NCBI RefSeq assembly: GCF_030867145.1
Contig: NC_134414.1
Coordinates: 76,560,504-76,624,503, forward strand
DNA length: 64,000 nucleotides
Reading direction: 5' to 3'
Source of the DNA: Opisthocomus hoazin
Taxonomy: Eukaryota; Chordata; Aves; Opisthocomiformes; Opisthocomidae
The position numbers were made by a program, and so were the translations under genes. The notes beneath the pieces were generated by a model, which worked only from the letters and a program-made list of their open reading frames with translations, did not search any database and was not told the DNA's origin. This document shows positions 1-14,500 of this stretch, one piece after another (position 1 is the first letter of the stretch; every line of letters begins with the position of its first letter).

Positions 1-3000
1 AAAGGAGGAAAGGAGCTTCAACACGCAGGGTATGGTTTACTCTACCTGTGTGGCCTTCTCAAGACAGAGGAATGATAGGGTAAGGTTTCTCTGGGATACA
101 GGACTGCTTTGTCTCTGTAAAGCATCACCTAGGGCTACACCAGGACCTGCTGGAGTGCCCAGCTCTCCCTGAGCCCACCACAGGGCAGCTGGGCTTTCCC
201 CGGTGACCTGAGAGCACAAGCTTAAACAAAGCTGTTTACAAACACAAAAGCACTAAACTCCACGAGGATATTTTAAGAGGGACCTAAGACATGCAATTGT
301 TGAACAGCAATAGGATTCAAGCGCAACATTGCAGTAGCCGTGATTGTCAGAGGTAGAAGTAAGTAACGATTTATAGTGAGGTGATATTTCTTCCTAGACT
401 GGCTGATGTAGCTGAAAAAAAACGCCCAGATGAGCCCCTGGGAGCACAAGCCCTTCTTCTGGTTGCCAGGTTCTCTTTCAGACCTTGTTCCCAGCCCAAC
501 AGCTAGTCGACTCTTTCCTAACTGGATCAGCTGGTGTTCTGCTAACAACCCTCGTCTGGCTGAAGTGGAGAAATCAGACTTTGCAGCTCTGGGATAGGCT
601 GCCTGTGAATAGCTCTCTTTTTTTTTTTTCTGCTGTGAAGTGACCTCGGCCAACACGAAGTACGTAGCTCTCGCTTGCTAACCTGTGAGCCTAATTGGTA
701 TTCTGTAAAAGTCCTCACAATGCCTTTCAGTTAAAGCAAATGTCAGAAAACACAAAGTCCTGTTTTCTTTGTGAAAATTCCTCCGAAGGGAATTGCATGA
801 ACCCCAACTGCACAAACGCCACCTCTCAGCACAGGCTGCACATCCAAACACTTAATTTGGGCTTTCGAAACCATGGCTGTGCAATACAAGCTTCAAGATG
901 TTTACTCTTCTAAGGCTCTTTCTGGCCAAGAAGAATGACTTAATCCACAGGGTGGTCCAAACTTTGTTTTGTGCTCCTGGAGCCCAGATGCCTGTTTGGA
1001 GACCCCCCTCGTGAGCCACATGGATGCAGCACCTCCCCGGGCTGGGGGTCTGGCTGCAAGCAAGCACGGGAGGAGGCGTTAGGAACTGCTGGGGTGCTGA
1101 CAGCTGCTCCCCATTGCCTCCCATCCCACCACGGAGCCACGGCAGAAGCAGAGCTAAGCCAGATGGAATCAGCCCACGGGCTGGATTTGGCCTCCAGTTG
1201 GAACTGTCTGACTTCATAGCTTGGAGCTAATTAAGCTAATGATTGATTATTAGGTGGCATTTTTTTCTTTTCTCTAATGCCATTTACATAATCTGTGAAA
1301 AGTGTTGCAGTTTTGCTCTGATGGCTGCTGGGAATCACAGCTACCTTTGGATTCCTGTAAGTCAGGCATCTCTGGAGAGTGAGTACTCTGGTCTGCCTTC
1401 ATCATCTCTTCTGGTTTTCCCACTGGTTACAAAGGGAGTAAAAGCCTGGCTGGCTCAGGCTTGGATATTTTTGCTTTTAGATACGTAACTCAAGGCAGAT
1501 TATCAAATTAACTAGAAGGTCTCGCTAGCCCCTTTCTCCAAAAACTACCCCCTAAGAAAGCTGATAAGTAAGTAGGATCCTCACTCAAAAAATCCTTCTG
1601 CCCTATATGTGCAAAAATAAAGATTATAGTCCCTGGAGTATGGTGATTTTCTGGCCCGTTTCTGGGGCAGCCTAATTTCCTGTGCTCACGAGCTTTCCTT
1701 TTATAAGAAAGGGTGGCAAGCTTCCACCAGATTTTCCTTTTCCATCCCCTTTAAATAAGGAAAGCCGCCCCTTCAGTAAGCACGGGAATCCCTGCGGAAC
1801 ACCGTGCTCACCGACATCCATCGCTTGCGGAGCAGCTCTGCAGTGCACCCCAGCCACGGGGCCAGCCCCCATCAAGGCTCCCCGATCAGCTACGCCTGTT
1901 GCAGAGCCTCCAAAACCCAGCCGTGCCTCAAAGCCGAACCCCTTCGCCCGGGAGCTTCTCTCCAGCAATTTCAATGGAAAAAATTGGAGAGAAACCCTGC
2001 TCACCTCGGTACTTCTATTTATTCCCCCGTGACAAGAGAGCTTTCAGATGGTGGACAGGTATTGAATTTCTGTGCGCCTGAGCCACGCATGGTGGAAAGC
2101 GAGGTTAATAGATTTTTACGGCCGGAGGGAGTATCCTGATCACCTCATCCGACCTCCGGCATCGCACCGGCCACAGACAGGAGCTGTAATTACACCAAGT
2201 TTCCAGCAGAAATGAAAGAACGCAGCCTGTACCTAATTGTCCTGCCAATCAGATCATCCCGTGAGTCCCCGAATCCTCTGACCCGCAGTAATTTTGCTGA
2301 GGAGAGTTTATAATCACCAGGCGCCTCAACATGCAGCTCGCGTCTCGTGCAAAAGAAGACGGATGTCTTTGGCTTCAGAAGAGGGAGAGAAGTAATCCGC
2401 ACGTAGCTTCCTGAGAGTTGGTTTTTTCTTTCTTTCCATTTTTTTTTCCACACAATGCAAAAAGCAAAAGGTAGGTGCAGCTTTCTCCTTCCCTGACAGC
2501 TCTTTACAGCTGTTTACAGCTGTGCTGTGCTCTCTCTGGCTGAGCAAGGCCAAAGGGTAGCGTTTTGGCCCCTGCCTAGCTGCAAGGTAATTAATAGCGG
2601 CTGTTGGCCCTCCGACCTCCTGACTGGTGATGTGCCTCCAAATGCATTTCCACGCACTTCCAGGCCACAAATACCCTTTAAGACAAACCCACAGACCTAC
2701 TTTCAAAAATATCTAGAGGGTGAGGAGGCAGTTCCCAGACAGACCCCTTGCTGATTTTTTTCTGTCAGATATGTTAATAAAATGGCATTCTGGTGTAAGG
2801 AAACTTGGACCAGAGAGTATTTCGACACTGCTGAAATTATTCCTTGGAGCTGGTCTCATGTAAGCTTCTGCAGTAATGAGGGATCATCGCTATTTGTACC
2901 AGTTCACCAGCAGCACGATTGGCAAGCAATTAAATTCTAACAAGCACAAGGCTTGCAAGAGAACTCCCTGCCCACAGGCACAGGTTGCTTGGGCTTAAAA

Positions 3001-3794
3001 CCAAGCAAACAGGGTGTGTAACTCTCCTTTTCCCACCGTGCTACCCCCTCTGCCACCAACATATATGGATTTTTTCCAGTTAATACTGTGGTGTGTCCTT
3101 ATCAATTGCTATTTCATCAAGTCCTATGGAATGTGTAAATTCTGCCTCTGCTGGCGTGTAATCCTATTTGGCAGGGCACTACAAGGGCTGTACCAAGAGT
3201 GATGGAGAGGTCGCAGCAGAGAGGCAGGGGAGGAAGCTTGCCAGTGTGTTTTCGGCTGCAGTGGCCAACTTGGCAATCTTCTTTTCGTCTCTTCCCATTT
3301 CCATCCTCTTACGTACCCAGCTCGGTGCTCAGCCATCATTTAGAGCAGGTGTCATTGTCCTTCCTGGATTGCCCCAATAATACTCTCCCAACCACCTTTG
3401 GCAGCGCCAGGGCCCCTGAAAAAGACAGGAAGGAAATCTGCCTCCCTCGCTTGAATGATCTGGAAAGAGAAGAGCTTTCTGGAGAGCGATACCACTCCAA
3501 GTGCCCCTGGGTAAGTCAGTGGCTCACAGCTGCCAAGTGCAGTCCAGTACTGAAACCTATAAACATCTCCCCTTTACATGTTTTTATTTTTGTGTCACCT
3601 TCTAACATTTTAAGACTAGCATACCTAGTAAATCTTAGGAGGCTTGAAAGGATGATTTTAAAAGTTTATAAGATGTGGAAAAGTATTAATAAAAACTTTT
3701 TTTTTCAACTTGCCTCTTTACCAGTAGCTGAATTTCCAGGTGAATTATTTTCCCCTAAAATGTCATAATAGTCCCTTTAGCTCCCAAGGTCATC
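1..3794. other. Intergenic stretch without a recognised gene
   Basis: Open frames here are short and none resembles a known protein family. Base composition is mixed and I see no clear young repeat. The segment 1200-1300 is rich in TAAT-type motifs, which could belong to regulatory DNA, but nothing proves it. Confidence 0.5.
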
Positions 3795-4245
3795 TGTTCC
3801 TCTCCTCTGCCCAAGAGGAACAACTGCTTAATTTGGTTTTAAAGATTCCCAATAGGGTCTGTAAGGTGTCTCTTCAGACAATCCTGTCCAGCGCTTAATA
3901 TTTCTTCCTGTTAAAAAGCTTTTTCATAATGCCTAACTTAAGTTATCCTTGCTGCAATTTGAACCTGTGATTTCTTACGCTTTCCACCAGGGAGAAGAAA
4001 TTTTTTCTCTTCTCTCAGCAGCAGTCTTTTGCATATTTGAGGAATATTATCATTCTCCCTTCCCCCTGCCTTAATCTTCTTTTAAGCAAAGCAACCCCAA
4101 TGCAGTCATTCTTCCTGGTAGGTCCTGATTTCCAGCCCTCTGATTCTTCCTGCAGCTCCCTTCTGGATTCACTCTAGCTGGTCTGTATCTCTCCGGGAAT
4201 GCGGTGCCCAACGCTACACAAAGTACTCCAGCTGAGAAATCGTCT
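3795..4245 (-). repeat. Old CR1/L3-like LINE fragment, minus strand
   Basis: Read on the minus strand, this segment follows the 3' region of CR1-type ORF2. The stretch around 4200-4240 (a 'GCGGTGCCCAACGCTACAC' string followed by 'AAGTACTCCAGCTGAG') corresponds to the 'CCCAGAACTGGACACAGTACTCCAGATGAGG' region seen in younger CR1 copies of this window. The copy is strongly diverged, has no useful open frame and lacks a clear 3' tail, so it is probably an ancient amniote insertion. The edges are approximate. Confidence 0.55.
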
Positions 4246-7200
4246 CTGCTGAGTAAAGCAGACAAGATGGTCTATGAGTTCTCTGTGCTACATTTAGTAA
4301 TTTCCAAAGGTAAAAGAGAATCTGTTTTTCTACAGAGAGCAATAAACTGTCCCTTTGATCCTGATCCAAATAGGTTTTCTCACTAAAAATACTGGGAGAG
4401 AGAGAAATTAATAGAATTCAAAACTCCTTTTGAATGTGCCTAAGAAAAGAACACATTCTTAATCCTGCGCACAGTGCACTAGATACTGCTGTACAAACAG
4501 ACACTTGCTGAAACGTACTGGCAGACCAAGCTCAGGAAGTGAGAATAAGGAGGTTTAGCTGCTAGCGGGGAAAGAGGTCTTGCATTTTCCCAGTGATCTT
4601 GGGTGGAGAGCAATCTTTTGTCTCAGTTTTCATGGCTCCCAAAACCACCACTGCTTTGGGGAACCCTGGGACATAGCACACAGCACCAAACTAAGCAGCA
4701 CATCTAAGGTAGTCGTTACTTTTTTTTCCAAAGGCTAGCCTAGGATTTCTTCCCCCTATACTTGTGTGCTTCTAATGATCGTCACCAATGAGAGCTGACA
4801 CATCCAAAGCTCAAACAATAGTATTTAGCTACGAATGAGGTTCTACCAGGGGCCCTTGGTTAGCAACACAGCAAGGTGTTTCAGCTGGGGTGCAGTGAGG
4901 GCGAAGCCCCCTCTATGTGCTCGGCACTCGAGGGTCCTCATGTAAAGCCTGCACAGCGCCAGCCTCGCTTCCCGCGGAGGTAACGCTGCGGCGGTATCTC
5001 TGCTGCTCGCCCAGCAGCTCGGCCTCACTGGTACAGGCAGAGCTGTTGAGCCCCCGGCTGCCCCACCATCCACTTCCCTGCAGCCTGGAGAGCCAGCGTC
5101 CATGGCCAGACGCAGCTTCTCCTGACGTGGTCAGCCCGGAGCCCCGTGCGTCCCTCTGCAATGTGTGAATGTCACTTTTCAGCAGAGATTATTAGCAGGC
5201 TTTCCCTGACTGGCAAGTGCTTGTGTTCGCCTCAAATCTTCGAAGGCAGGCAGGCAAGAGGGCAAAGAGCACTAATAGAATTCTTCAATGTCATTTTAAT
5301 AGGATCATTGTTTTGTGATAGCTATTTTTTCCACTCTTTATCTTTCTCTGTCCTCTGCTAGGCTCTGTGTTAATGCCCTCTGGTGATGCTGAATTCTTTC
5401 CAAGTTTCTTGATAAAAAATATTTTCTTAAAAAAATCCCATCAGCATTAATTATTGTTCCAGGAGGAACTTCCTTTAAAGACGCAAGGTTTATCTGAAGC
5501 CATCTGTCTGGATTTTCTTCCCTTGGGACAGAAAGAATAGTTAGCAACTCAGTATTTCCAAAAAGAAACTTACAGCTCACGTAGATAATACGAATGACCC
5601 AGTTGCCCTGGGAAGGGAAGTGCCGTCCGCTGTGCGGTGTGTTCCATATGCTATCCATCCACCTTCCTCAGTTAATGAGGCTCAGCCTTCTTCATGCTGG
5701 TCAAGACAAATATAAAGCTCCCTAGCCCTGAAATCACCATAGTGAGGTTGCCATGGTAAAAAGAAAAAAAAAAAAAAGTTCAGTCCATCACAGATTAGGC
5801 TAAAACCTGATACAAAGAGAGACACTAGCATTGCACTGAGGCACAGCAACATGCCTGCGATGTTCTCCAAATTACCGTGATCTAGGTACAGTTCAGGTTT
5901 TTTAAAACATCCTGCTGTGTTCATTTTTCTAACAAGATGCATTGGGTTTCTGTCTTACAGGAAGATGTTCTGAGAACAGGGCTGGGAAACTGGAGCTTCC
6001 TAAACATCCGAGTCAAGTACTGATGCTGAGCTGTGACAGAAGCAGAAACCCTGGTTCACACCACTTGTATTAATGTTTTGTGACCTGGCCTGCAAAAGAA
6101 AAAGATATCTCATCCAAAGTCTAGATCCCAACTCCACATTTCAGTTCCACTGTTGATAACCGGGCAGCTTAATTACCTCCCGGAGTGATTACGAGGCTGG
6201 GTTATTTAAGGTTTGAAAAGCTCTATGGAGGTTCTAATAACAGAATGTCAGTCACATACAGGAATAGAGATGTACGGGGTGCTCTGCCCGCGGGCACAGG
6301 CAGTAAGCTCGTACAGCCACTGCGTGTACCTGAACCCAGAAATTTCCTGGCCCGCTGTGCACACCCATGCTGTGCACGCGCCCTTGGAGAGCCTTTCTGC
6401 TCCCTGTGAGAAGCATAAATCGTGTATTGTGGCTACTGTAGATTAGAAAACTAAGCTTAGAAAACTAAACTGCAGAATCCTACCTGGGCAGAGCTCTGAA
6501 GCAGAGGACAAACTGCCCAGCAGCCAGTCCTTCTCGAGGAACTCCACTTCTTTCTTGGTAAAATATTTTTTTGTTCTGTTCTGAGAACACATGTTCCAGG
6601 CAATAACCAGTCCACCAAGACACTGGATCCTGAAATCTCACAGAACAGCACTACAGCTTTGCGAAGCACACCATTAGATCCTGAGACTTCAGAGACCACA
6701 CACCCTCCTTGAATATAACGGAGAGGTCCACCCTGCCATTATTAAAGGGTATTTTGGGTGCTGCAGGCTCCAATATTTCCAGGCAGGTCTTTTTTGGCCA
6801 TTTCTCACTGCGTCCATCCAGAGTCCAGTGCTGATTTGGAAACTGTCCAGACTGATAGTGCTTTTCTCATCATCATACCTCATAGTGAGGATGAGGGGTT
6901 TTTGGCCATGAAAAACTGACGGTCAACCTGGATAGTCTCCTCTGTAAACAAAGTATCAAAGCAATATTGTCATCCACAAATTCATGTTCAGGAAGAAGGT
7001 GAACCTATGCAGATGAGCTGGATGACCATCTACAGCAGGGGTTTAGGACAAGAGCTTTATAAGAAGTATCACATTAGGGCTGAGATCCCTCCTAGTCTAC
7101 TCAATGAGTGACAGACACTGAAAAGCTCCCCAGTGGGTTACACACCACTAGTCATTCAGGTGGAGGGTGCAAGACCACACGCTGTTTTTGAGATCTGCCA

Positions 7201-9367
7201 CTCCAGGACTGCACTCTTGCTTACAGCTGCCAGGAACTTCTTCATGGTTTGGTGGGAGAAACCATCTTGACTCTCAGTTACTGAGCATGATACAGGGCTG
7301 TGCCTAGATGTGCCCTCACCAGGTCTAGAAATTAGTTTCTGCTAGTGAAGATGGCAAGTTTTGCTGCCCTCTCCGGTGCCTTCACACAGCTCAACAAGGG
7401 AGCAGAGCAGCAGCGGGGAGAGGCGGCGGTGGGTGGCAGCTGTGCAGCAACGTCCTTGCATGTGGCTTAGCTACGCGGAGGCTGGCTGAGTGCTGCTGCT
7501 CTGTAGCTGTGGCTGCCAAGGGGTCGGCTGTCTGCAGGGACCAGGGGGAGGTTCTCATGCCTCTTCCCAGGCTGCCTCTCTGATGGCATGGCAGCCACCC
7601 ACCCAGACTGGTACCTGCAATGCCAAGCCAGAGACTTTCCTGAGGCTGGTCAGAAAATCAAAGATCTGCGAAGTGACTGTCACGTATTTTTATAATCAAT
7701 TTGTATGACTACTTTTATCAATATTCTTCTTTCAAACAAATACAGTATCCAACACAAACTTTTTGCTTTTTAAGTTTCTGGGTCTTTTTTAACACCACTG
7801 ACAGATATTAGCCCTCAGGTTCTTCACTCACTGAAGTTTTCTCAATCTAGAGGTGTCTGCTCCTGGACCAGGGTGCTCTCTACTCTCTCAGTCAGGAACA
7901 TCCTGATGCTTAACCCATGTAGCTCACCCAGTAAAAGCCATCTATCTGTGCAGGCATTTCTCCAAAAGAGAAGCAGGCCATTCTAGAGAAAGTCGTGGAA
8001 ATGATCTTACCTTAGACAGCAATGACAATGAGGAACTGGCACACTTCAGTCCCGTGAAGGCTTTCACATATCTCACACCCTGGGATGGGACTGCTCTACC
8101 ACAGACAGGCTGAGCCCATTCCTCAGCCTTTAGTGGATTTGGATCCAAGCTGTTTCTGGAGACTGAGTTGGATGTGATGTTTTTGTGGACAAGATGCCTT
8201 GAACTGTGGTGATGGGTGAATCAGAAGTGCGTAGGGCCAGCTATTCGTGACCAGTTCAGTGGCAGATGTATTATTCCTGAAAAACAGTCTCACAAAGTTA
8301 GTGCTATAGACACCATGCTCATGTACAATAATAGTCAGGTCAGAATGCAGGAAAAACAAGCTGCTGTCTGGTGCACTAGTTAAGGCAGTTAGAAACCTGT
8401 GGGACGGATTTACACATGCCTGTAGTGAGATGCATTTGAACACACAGCTGGCATGCATATTTCCCTGTATGTATTCAGAGACCTCAGTCCCGCACACAGC
8501 GGAACTGAGCATCTGAAGTGCTGCCATTGATATTTCACTGAAACCAGCATTATGTCTAAAAGTACCCAGTCAGACTGCAGCAAGGAAAGAAGGAAAGGTC
8601 CTTTTTGTGGTGAACATTGCCATCTTGTGCACAATTGCATTCACTTTGCGCCTGGCATGCTTGTGAGAGGTGACACTGCAGAAGTTGCTCACCCTTCCCA
8701 CCTCTCCCAAAAACTCCAGGATTCCTGAAGCAACATTCAAGGCCTTGAATGGAGAAGTCTCCCTGAATAGCATCAGTTTGTTCCAGTCCTCAAGCAATGA
8801 TAACAAGATCTGAACTGCTTTCTGGCCTAGCAAATTTTTCCTTTTTATCTTGCAAAGCGCTTCACTAAGTGTATTTAATGAAAAAAGCCAGCTGTATCAC
8901 ACTGCAATCAATAAAACAGTGGGAAATCAGGGCTAACAAAGTTCTATAAAAGTCTATTATTCTTTAACAAGTGGAACAGCAGCGTTTACTCACAGACTAT
9001 CTGCAAGTGCCAGCAGCCATGCAGATGCACAGTAAGTACGGCAATAGCTGAAAACACCCCTACAGGAATGTTTGGCAAAGATGGACAAACAGGCAAAAGA
9101 ACGACTACCCTAGTGCAGCAATTGCCCTAGTAGTGTTTCGTAGCTGACTGCAGATATAAATCACTAAAACCCTGAGACACCAACATGTGCACGGTAAACA
9201 TAAATCTGTCCACCAGCACTGACAGGGAGTGTGCAACTTCTGTGCCCCTGCTCCAAGGGGTCCTTTGCACGGTGGGAGAAGCTGCTTGGCCTTTTGGGGG
9301 CCCTCTGTGGAGGGACAGAGTCTGCAGAAACCCCCCAATTTCTCTCCGCCTGCTTTCTTAAGCAAGG
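4246..9367. other. Intergenic stretch without a recognised gene
   Basis: Only short, unremarkable open frames occur. I recognise no exon, RNA gene or young repeat. There is a short poly-A run near 5761-5778. Confidence 0.45.
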
Positions 9368-9462
9368 TAATCCTAGAACATCTCGCGCTGGAAGGGACCC
9401 ATAAGGATCATCGAGTCCAACTCCCTGCTCCTTGCAGGACAGCCTGAAACTAAACCATAATG
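9368..9462 (-). repeat. CR1 LINE 3' end fragment, minus strand
   Basis: The segment contains the antisense of the avian CR1 3' end: 'GCTGGAAGGGACCCATAAGG', then 'ATCATCGAGTCCAACTCCC', then 'GCAGGACAGCCT'. It is a very short 5'-truncated copy. The terminal octamer repeat is poorly preserved. Confidence 0.75.
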
Positions 9463-10683
9463 TCTGTAGCCAGCTTAGCTCCTAGACCTCCAGGGCACTA
9501 CCTGCATTTCACAACAAGGTAAGACACAGTCCAGGGGATACGGCAGGGCCTGGTTTCTTGCATGACTTCCTCAGGAAATCCCATGTGCTCCATGCATACT
9601 CAGAGTGACAGTTACAGCTGGTGTGGATTTGATGTTAAAGATTTCCCCCTGGTTGAAGCCTGGAGCAATAGAAGCATGCCAGTGTTTTAGCTAGGAGGAC
9701 ATCCACATGCTTGCTGGTTATCCTACCACCAGGAGAGGAGGCAGACAGGGGTTTGTGTGTTTTGTAGAGATGCCACCAAAGCTCGTCTTCACCATTTTCT
9801 CATCAGGAACACTCCGAGGCTGTAAGGTCTGAAGTATCAGCTGCTAGTCAACAAAAAGACAAAGATATGTTTTCTCTCTCTTCCTCTCTTTTCTATTTCT
9901 GCATTCAAAGCAGGACTGCTACTGATAAGCCAGTGATGGCATTGTCACTGAACTATTTTTAAAACTGCCCTGATATCTCTTTTATAATACAATGCAAATG
10001 CACAGGGTAGTAGTTGGAAAATGTCAGTGTAGTGCTGTTAAAAGGAAAATAACATTTGACATCTTAAAGGAGAGAGAAAGCTCATCTTATCAGCTGGGCT
10101 GGATCTGTGACATACACCAGATGCATGATGCCACCAGTTCTTAATGTCTCTTGTAAAACTGGATATAAACAGCTCCTCTCACCTGAAAGATTCATAGCTT
10201 TTCCTGAACTTATGCTAAAGACAGTTTATTAGTATGCATATATTACAGCACTGCCTTTTCCCAGCTTGAATTACACGGTTTTTTTACCATTCAATTTACT
10301 TATTGAAAACCTGCCTGATTACTGCTCTCGTTAACAGTGCCACTCATTTGCAGTCTACTCCCTAACATTTCTTTATGGATCAGAGCCTCCATGTCCACCT
10401 GAATTTCTTCTTCCTATACAGTGAAGTCAAGGATGAAGCTTTCATGTGTCTCCACCAAAATTCTCACCTTGGTCTGTGATTTAATGCTCTCATCCACTCT
10501 GCTATCCTTAGTGCAGTCTCCAGGTATACATGTTTAGTCCATCCTTTGAGAAGAACAGGGCTTCTCCTAGTGTATCCCAGCACCAAATATCCCTGAATCT
10601 ACCTTACAATGCCAGCTCTCAAATTTTTCTTTAGTATCTTCCTCACCTCTACCTGTCTTCTCGAGTGATGGACAGACTTCTCA
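9463..10683. other. Intergenic stretch, nothing recognised
   Basis: Unique-looking sequence between two CR1 pieces. There is a pyrimidine-rich patch near 9870-9900. No gene-like open frame is visible. Confidence 0.45.
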
Positions 10684-11500
10684 TAGGATAGGCTGGAAAG
10701 TTGGGCAGAGAGGAACCTGATGAGGTTCAACAAAGGCAAGTGCAGGGTCCTGCACCTGGGGAGGAACAACCCCATGCACCAGTACAGGCTTGGGGTGGAC
10801 CTGCTGGAGAGCAGCTCTGCGGAGAGGGACCTGGGTGTCCTGGTGGATGACAGGTTAACCATGAGCCAGCAGTGTGCCCTGGCTGCCAAGCAGGCCAATG
10901 GGATCCTGGGGTGCATCAAGAAGAGTGTGGCCAGCAGGACGAGGGAGGTTCTCCTTCCCCTCTACACTGCCCTAGTGAGGCCTCATCTGGAGTACTCTGT
11001 CCAGTTCTGGGCTCCCCAGTTCAAGAAAGATGAAGAGCTACTGAAGAGAGTCCAGCGGAGGGCTGCAAGAATGGTGAGGGGACTGGAAGATCTCTCCTAC
11101 GAGGAGAGGCTGAGGGAGCTGGGCTTGTTCAGCCTGAAGAGAAGGCTGCGAGGGGACCTAATAAATGCTTATAAATATCTGAAGGGTGGGTGTCAGGAGG
11201 ATGGGGCCAAGCTCTTTTCAGTGGTGCCCAGTGACAGGACAAGGGGCAATGGGCACAAACTGAAGCACAGGAAGTTCCGTCTGAACATGAGGAAGAACTT
11301 CTTCCCTCTGAGGGTGATGGAGCACTGGAACAGGCTGCCCAGGGAGGTTGTGGAGTCTCCTTCTCTGGAGATATTCAAGACCTGCCTGCACAAGGTCCTG
11401 TGCAGCCTGCTGTAGGTGACCCTGCTTTGGCAGGAGGGTTGGACTAGATGACCCACAGAGGTCCCTTCCAACCCCTACCATTCTGTGATTCTGTGATTTA
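10684..11500 (+). repeat. Young CR1 LINE copy, 5'-truncated, with open ORF2 C-terminus
   Basis: An open frame of 231 codons (10720-11415) encodes the C-terminal part of the CR1 ORF2 protein. Landmarks include the RDLGVLVDD block, the VRPHLEY block near residues 80-90 and the [15 protein letters not shown] block near the end. The endonuclease and most of the reverse transcriptase are missing because of 5' truncation. The frame is followed by the CR1 3' UTR and a tail of ATTCTGTGATTCTGTGATTT. An uninterrupted frame of this size suggests a fairly recent insertion. It belongs to the same subfamily as the inverted copy at 62339-62996. Confidence 0.93.
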
Positions 11501-14500
11501 GGCCTCCCATCTGAGCCCCCTTTTACCTGCCTGTGCCTGTTGCCCTTCATATCTTCCAATGCCTCGAGGGCTCTTCCCCTCCCTCTCTTCTCCAGGGGAG
11601 AAAAAAAAGAAGAAACTTCTTCAAGCACTTCCAGGATCAGCCCTTTGCTCTGGACTTGGTTCACGCTGCGGGATCCAGTTCCCATCCCATTCCCCAGAAC
11701 TATTAAATTTGCTAGCTAGATGTAATCAGAAGGAATGCATCTCAGCTGAAGAAGTTTGGGGATGTTACCAGATGGGAAACTCAGGTCCACATTTTGCATA
11801 TTCTCTTGGTTTTGCTTCATCCCCCCAAACTGCACCTTTTTACCACCAGCACTTTCTTGCTAATGAAAATAGTCGCTACCTTGGTGCTGTGGTGAGATCA
11901 ATGTTTGCAAGTGTCTATTGCTGGTCTTCTCCTGCCATGGAGGTGGCCCTCACAATCACTCCTCTGATCACCTGCAGCTAGGAACAACTACACCACAGAA
12001 AGTGATAGTCAGCTTGAAGGATCCAGGACATCCCTACTTTCAGCTTTACATAACAGACATCATCTGCATATGGGCAGATAATTAATGAAGTTTCCCAACA
12101 CCCCCAGACAGTCTGTACTATTTCACAGAAGAATAAACTGCAATCAGGCAAAAAGAAAAGTTCAGGAGCTGGCTTTGCTGCCCTGCTTGTAAATTAAAGT
12201 ATTCCCATAGATATTAAGGGGAGTGGGATCAGGATGACACATGCCATAGCAGGAGTCAGTGTCACTTTGGGGGTAGGCAACAGCTGTCTGGAAAATCAAG
12301 ACTTGCTCACTAACAAAGGCTGTAACTTCCCCCTACACAAGAAGCATCTTTGTGTTTAACCTGTTCAATATACTGGAAGAAATATGACTTCTTATAGTAG
12401 TTATATTGAACCAGAGGCTTACAAATACGTATAATTATATTAATCTCATTAATTGTCCATTAACAACTGTTACATGGACTGTTCTGCCTTAGATTATATA
12501 ATTCCTCGCTTATTTAACATTTGAAGTGTTGAACAGAAACAACCTCAGAATTGCTTGATATTTTTCCTGCCATTTGTTATAAGACCTCAATTCCTTCAGT
12601 CAGCTCTGTAAATTAAAATTTATCTGGTAAAGTCCTGAAAAATTTGGCAGGGTGTCAAGAGATGAAAGTTTTAACACATTACTTGAAAACAAGTCAGATT
12701 GTTCATCAGTCTCCCACACAAGCCTAGAGAGAGTCTCTTGTTGCTTGGATTTTCTTTTTTAATGGTTCTGTCTTCCACGGGAGGGAATGAAGCCTTTCCC
12801 GGCATCACAAGAGCCATCTGCAAATAGATAGACCTAAGAAGTTCAATACTTTTTATAATTCACGAAGAGCTAAATGCATCAATAATATACTTTATGCATC
12901 CTGCAATCCTTTGATGACCAAATTAGCTAAATGAGATTGAAATGAGGAGTGATTTATAACAGGCTGTAATGAGAAATGTGTTCAATTGCTTTCCAAACAA
13001 TTGACAGGGAATAGATTAGTTTTAGCAATGTAGTGATTTAAAAGAATGGAGAAGGGGAAGAATCCCCCTTTGATCTCAGTGAGAGCAAAGTTTCTTTAGA
13101 CATGACCCAATCCTGACAAATATGCAGCAAAAGGTTCATATAACGGTGCTTTTTTTACCCCTGTCACAACACAAGAGTTAGTTCAAACTAAGTTACTGAG
13201 GTTTCTATTAGAAGTCTCATTTCCCATTGCTGCACAGCCTGTGAAATAGGAAACTTCCCCAGATTTCCACAGAATAATGACAGATTATTGTGAACTTGAG
13301 TTTATTATACATGGATAAAAAGTACACTCTAACTGTCATGGGAATTGATGTAGATCAGAGCTACTTTCTTCCTGAGCTCTATGAAGACAAATATTTGTGT
13401 CCAGATGCCATGCTAACTTACGGCTTAACATTGTGTGCTTATTCTGCACCCCAGACAGCAGAGCTGGAAGCTTTATCATAATGAAACTTCTCACCTAAGT
13501 TAAACTACTCCTGTCAGTAAGGCCACCAAATACCCACCTGCGTGTATCTGGGAAGGGAGGTGATGGGCCAGACCCAAAGAGGAGGCAGGTGAGGCTGGGC
13601 TGAGCCCTGGGAAAGGGGCACCTGACCAAAACAGGTACAGCACAGCACAGGTATTCAAAGGACACTCCGTCATTTCACCTCCTGCGATCGCAGTCCTGCA
13701 GACACTTCTGCCCACGTGCAGGTCCCTGACCATGGTGGGATGAAGTACCTGGAGAACTGGCAGCTTAACTTGCCCCTCCACGGCCTTGCCCGGCTTGCAC
13801 AACACCTGGCTCTCCCTCTGCAGGTGAAGTAGATGTAAAATGTTACCCTCCAGGTTTGGCATGGTGCAGACTGAATGCAAGCAGATCTGGGTAAAGGAAA
13901 ATCGGAGCGGTGACTTACCCGGATCAGGGCAGCTTGCCATGAACCTAATGTGGCTGCTCACGTAACCTGGGTAAGCAGCAGACTTCAGAGCTGTACTGTG
14001 AAGTACACCCTTTTCGTTACTAGTGGTTCACTTACATTTCACACAAAAAAATCCAGTGTGGAGTAATGGCAAATCACCTACTCGTCTACGGCCCAGGGTT
14101 ACTTTCCCCCCTCCACCTGCCGGCACTGCTGCGGTGTGGGATGAGTCAGGGATGCCTTCACAGCGGTACGCAGGACAGTAACTGACACGAGCCTCAGCGC
14201 TGTTTACAGGATCGCTGCCTCTGACTTCTCCCATGATAGCTGACAGGAAGACCCTTCTCACAATGCTGAGAAGCAAGCATTGATCTGACACTAAGTGCTG
14301 ACAGGCTGCAAAATATTGAGAGTGGATTTAGCAACAGTGCCCCAGATCTTGGCAAATGAGAGTTCACGCTCTCCAATTATTTTCTCCCATTATATTGCCT
14401 CATTCTGCTATGTATATTAATTGGCTGTTTTGGTTTGCTATTTAGCAACCCACTTCCTTTTAAGCTAAAGCTCATTCCCCTTAACTGGGTGCTTCCACAG

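Noticed and set aside
3199-3768. 189-codon plus-strand frame
   Set aside because: No family resemblance, unremarkable composition, no splice or promoter context. Probably chance.
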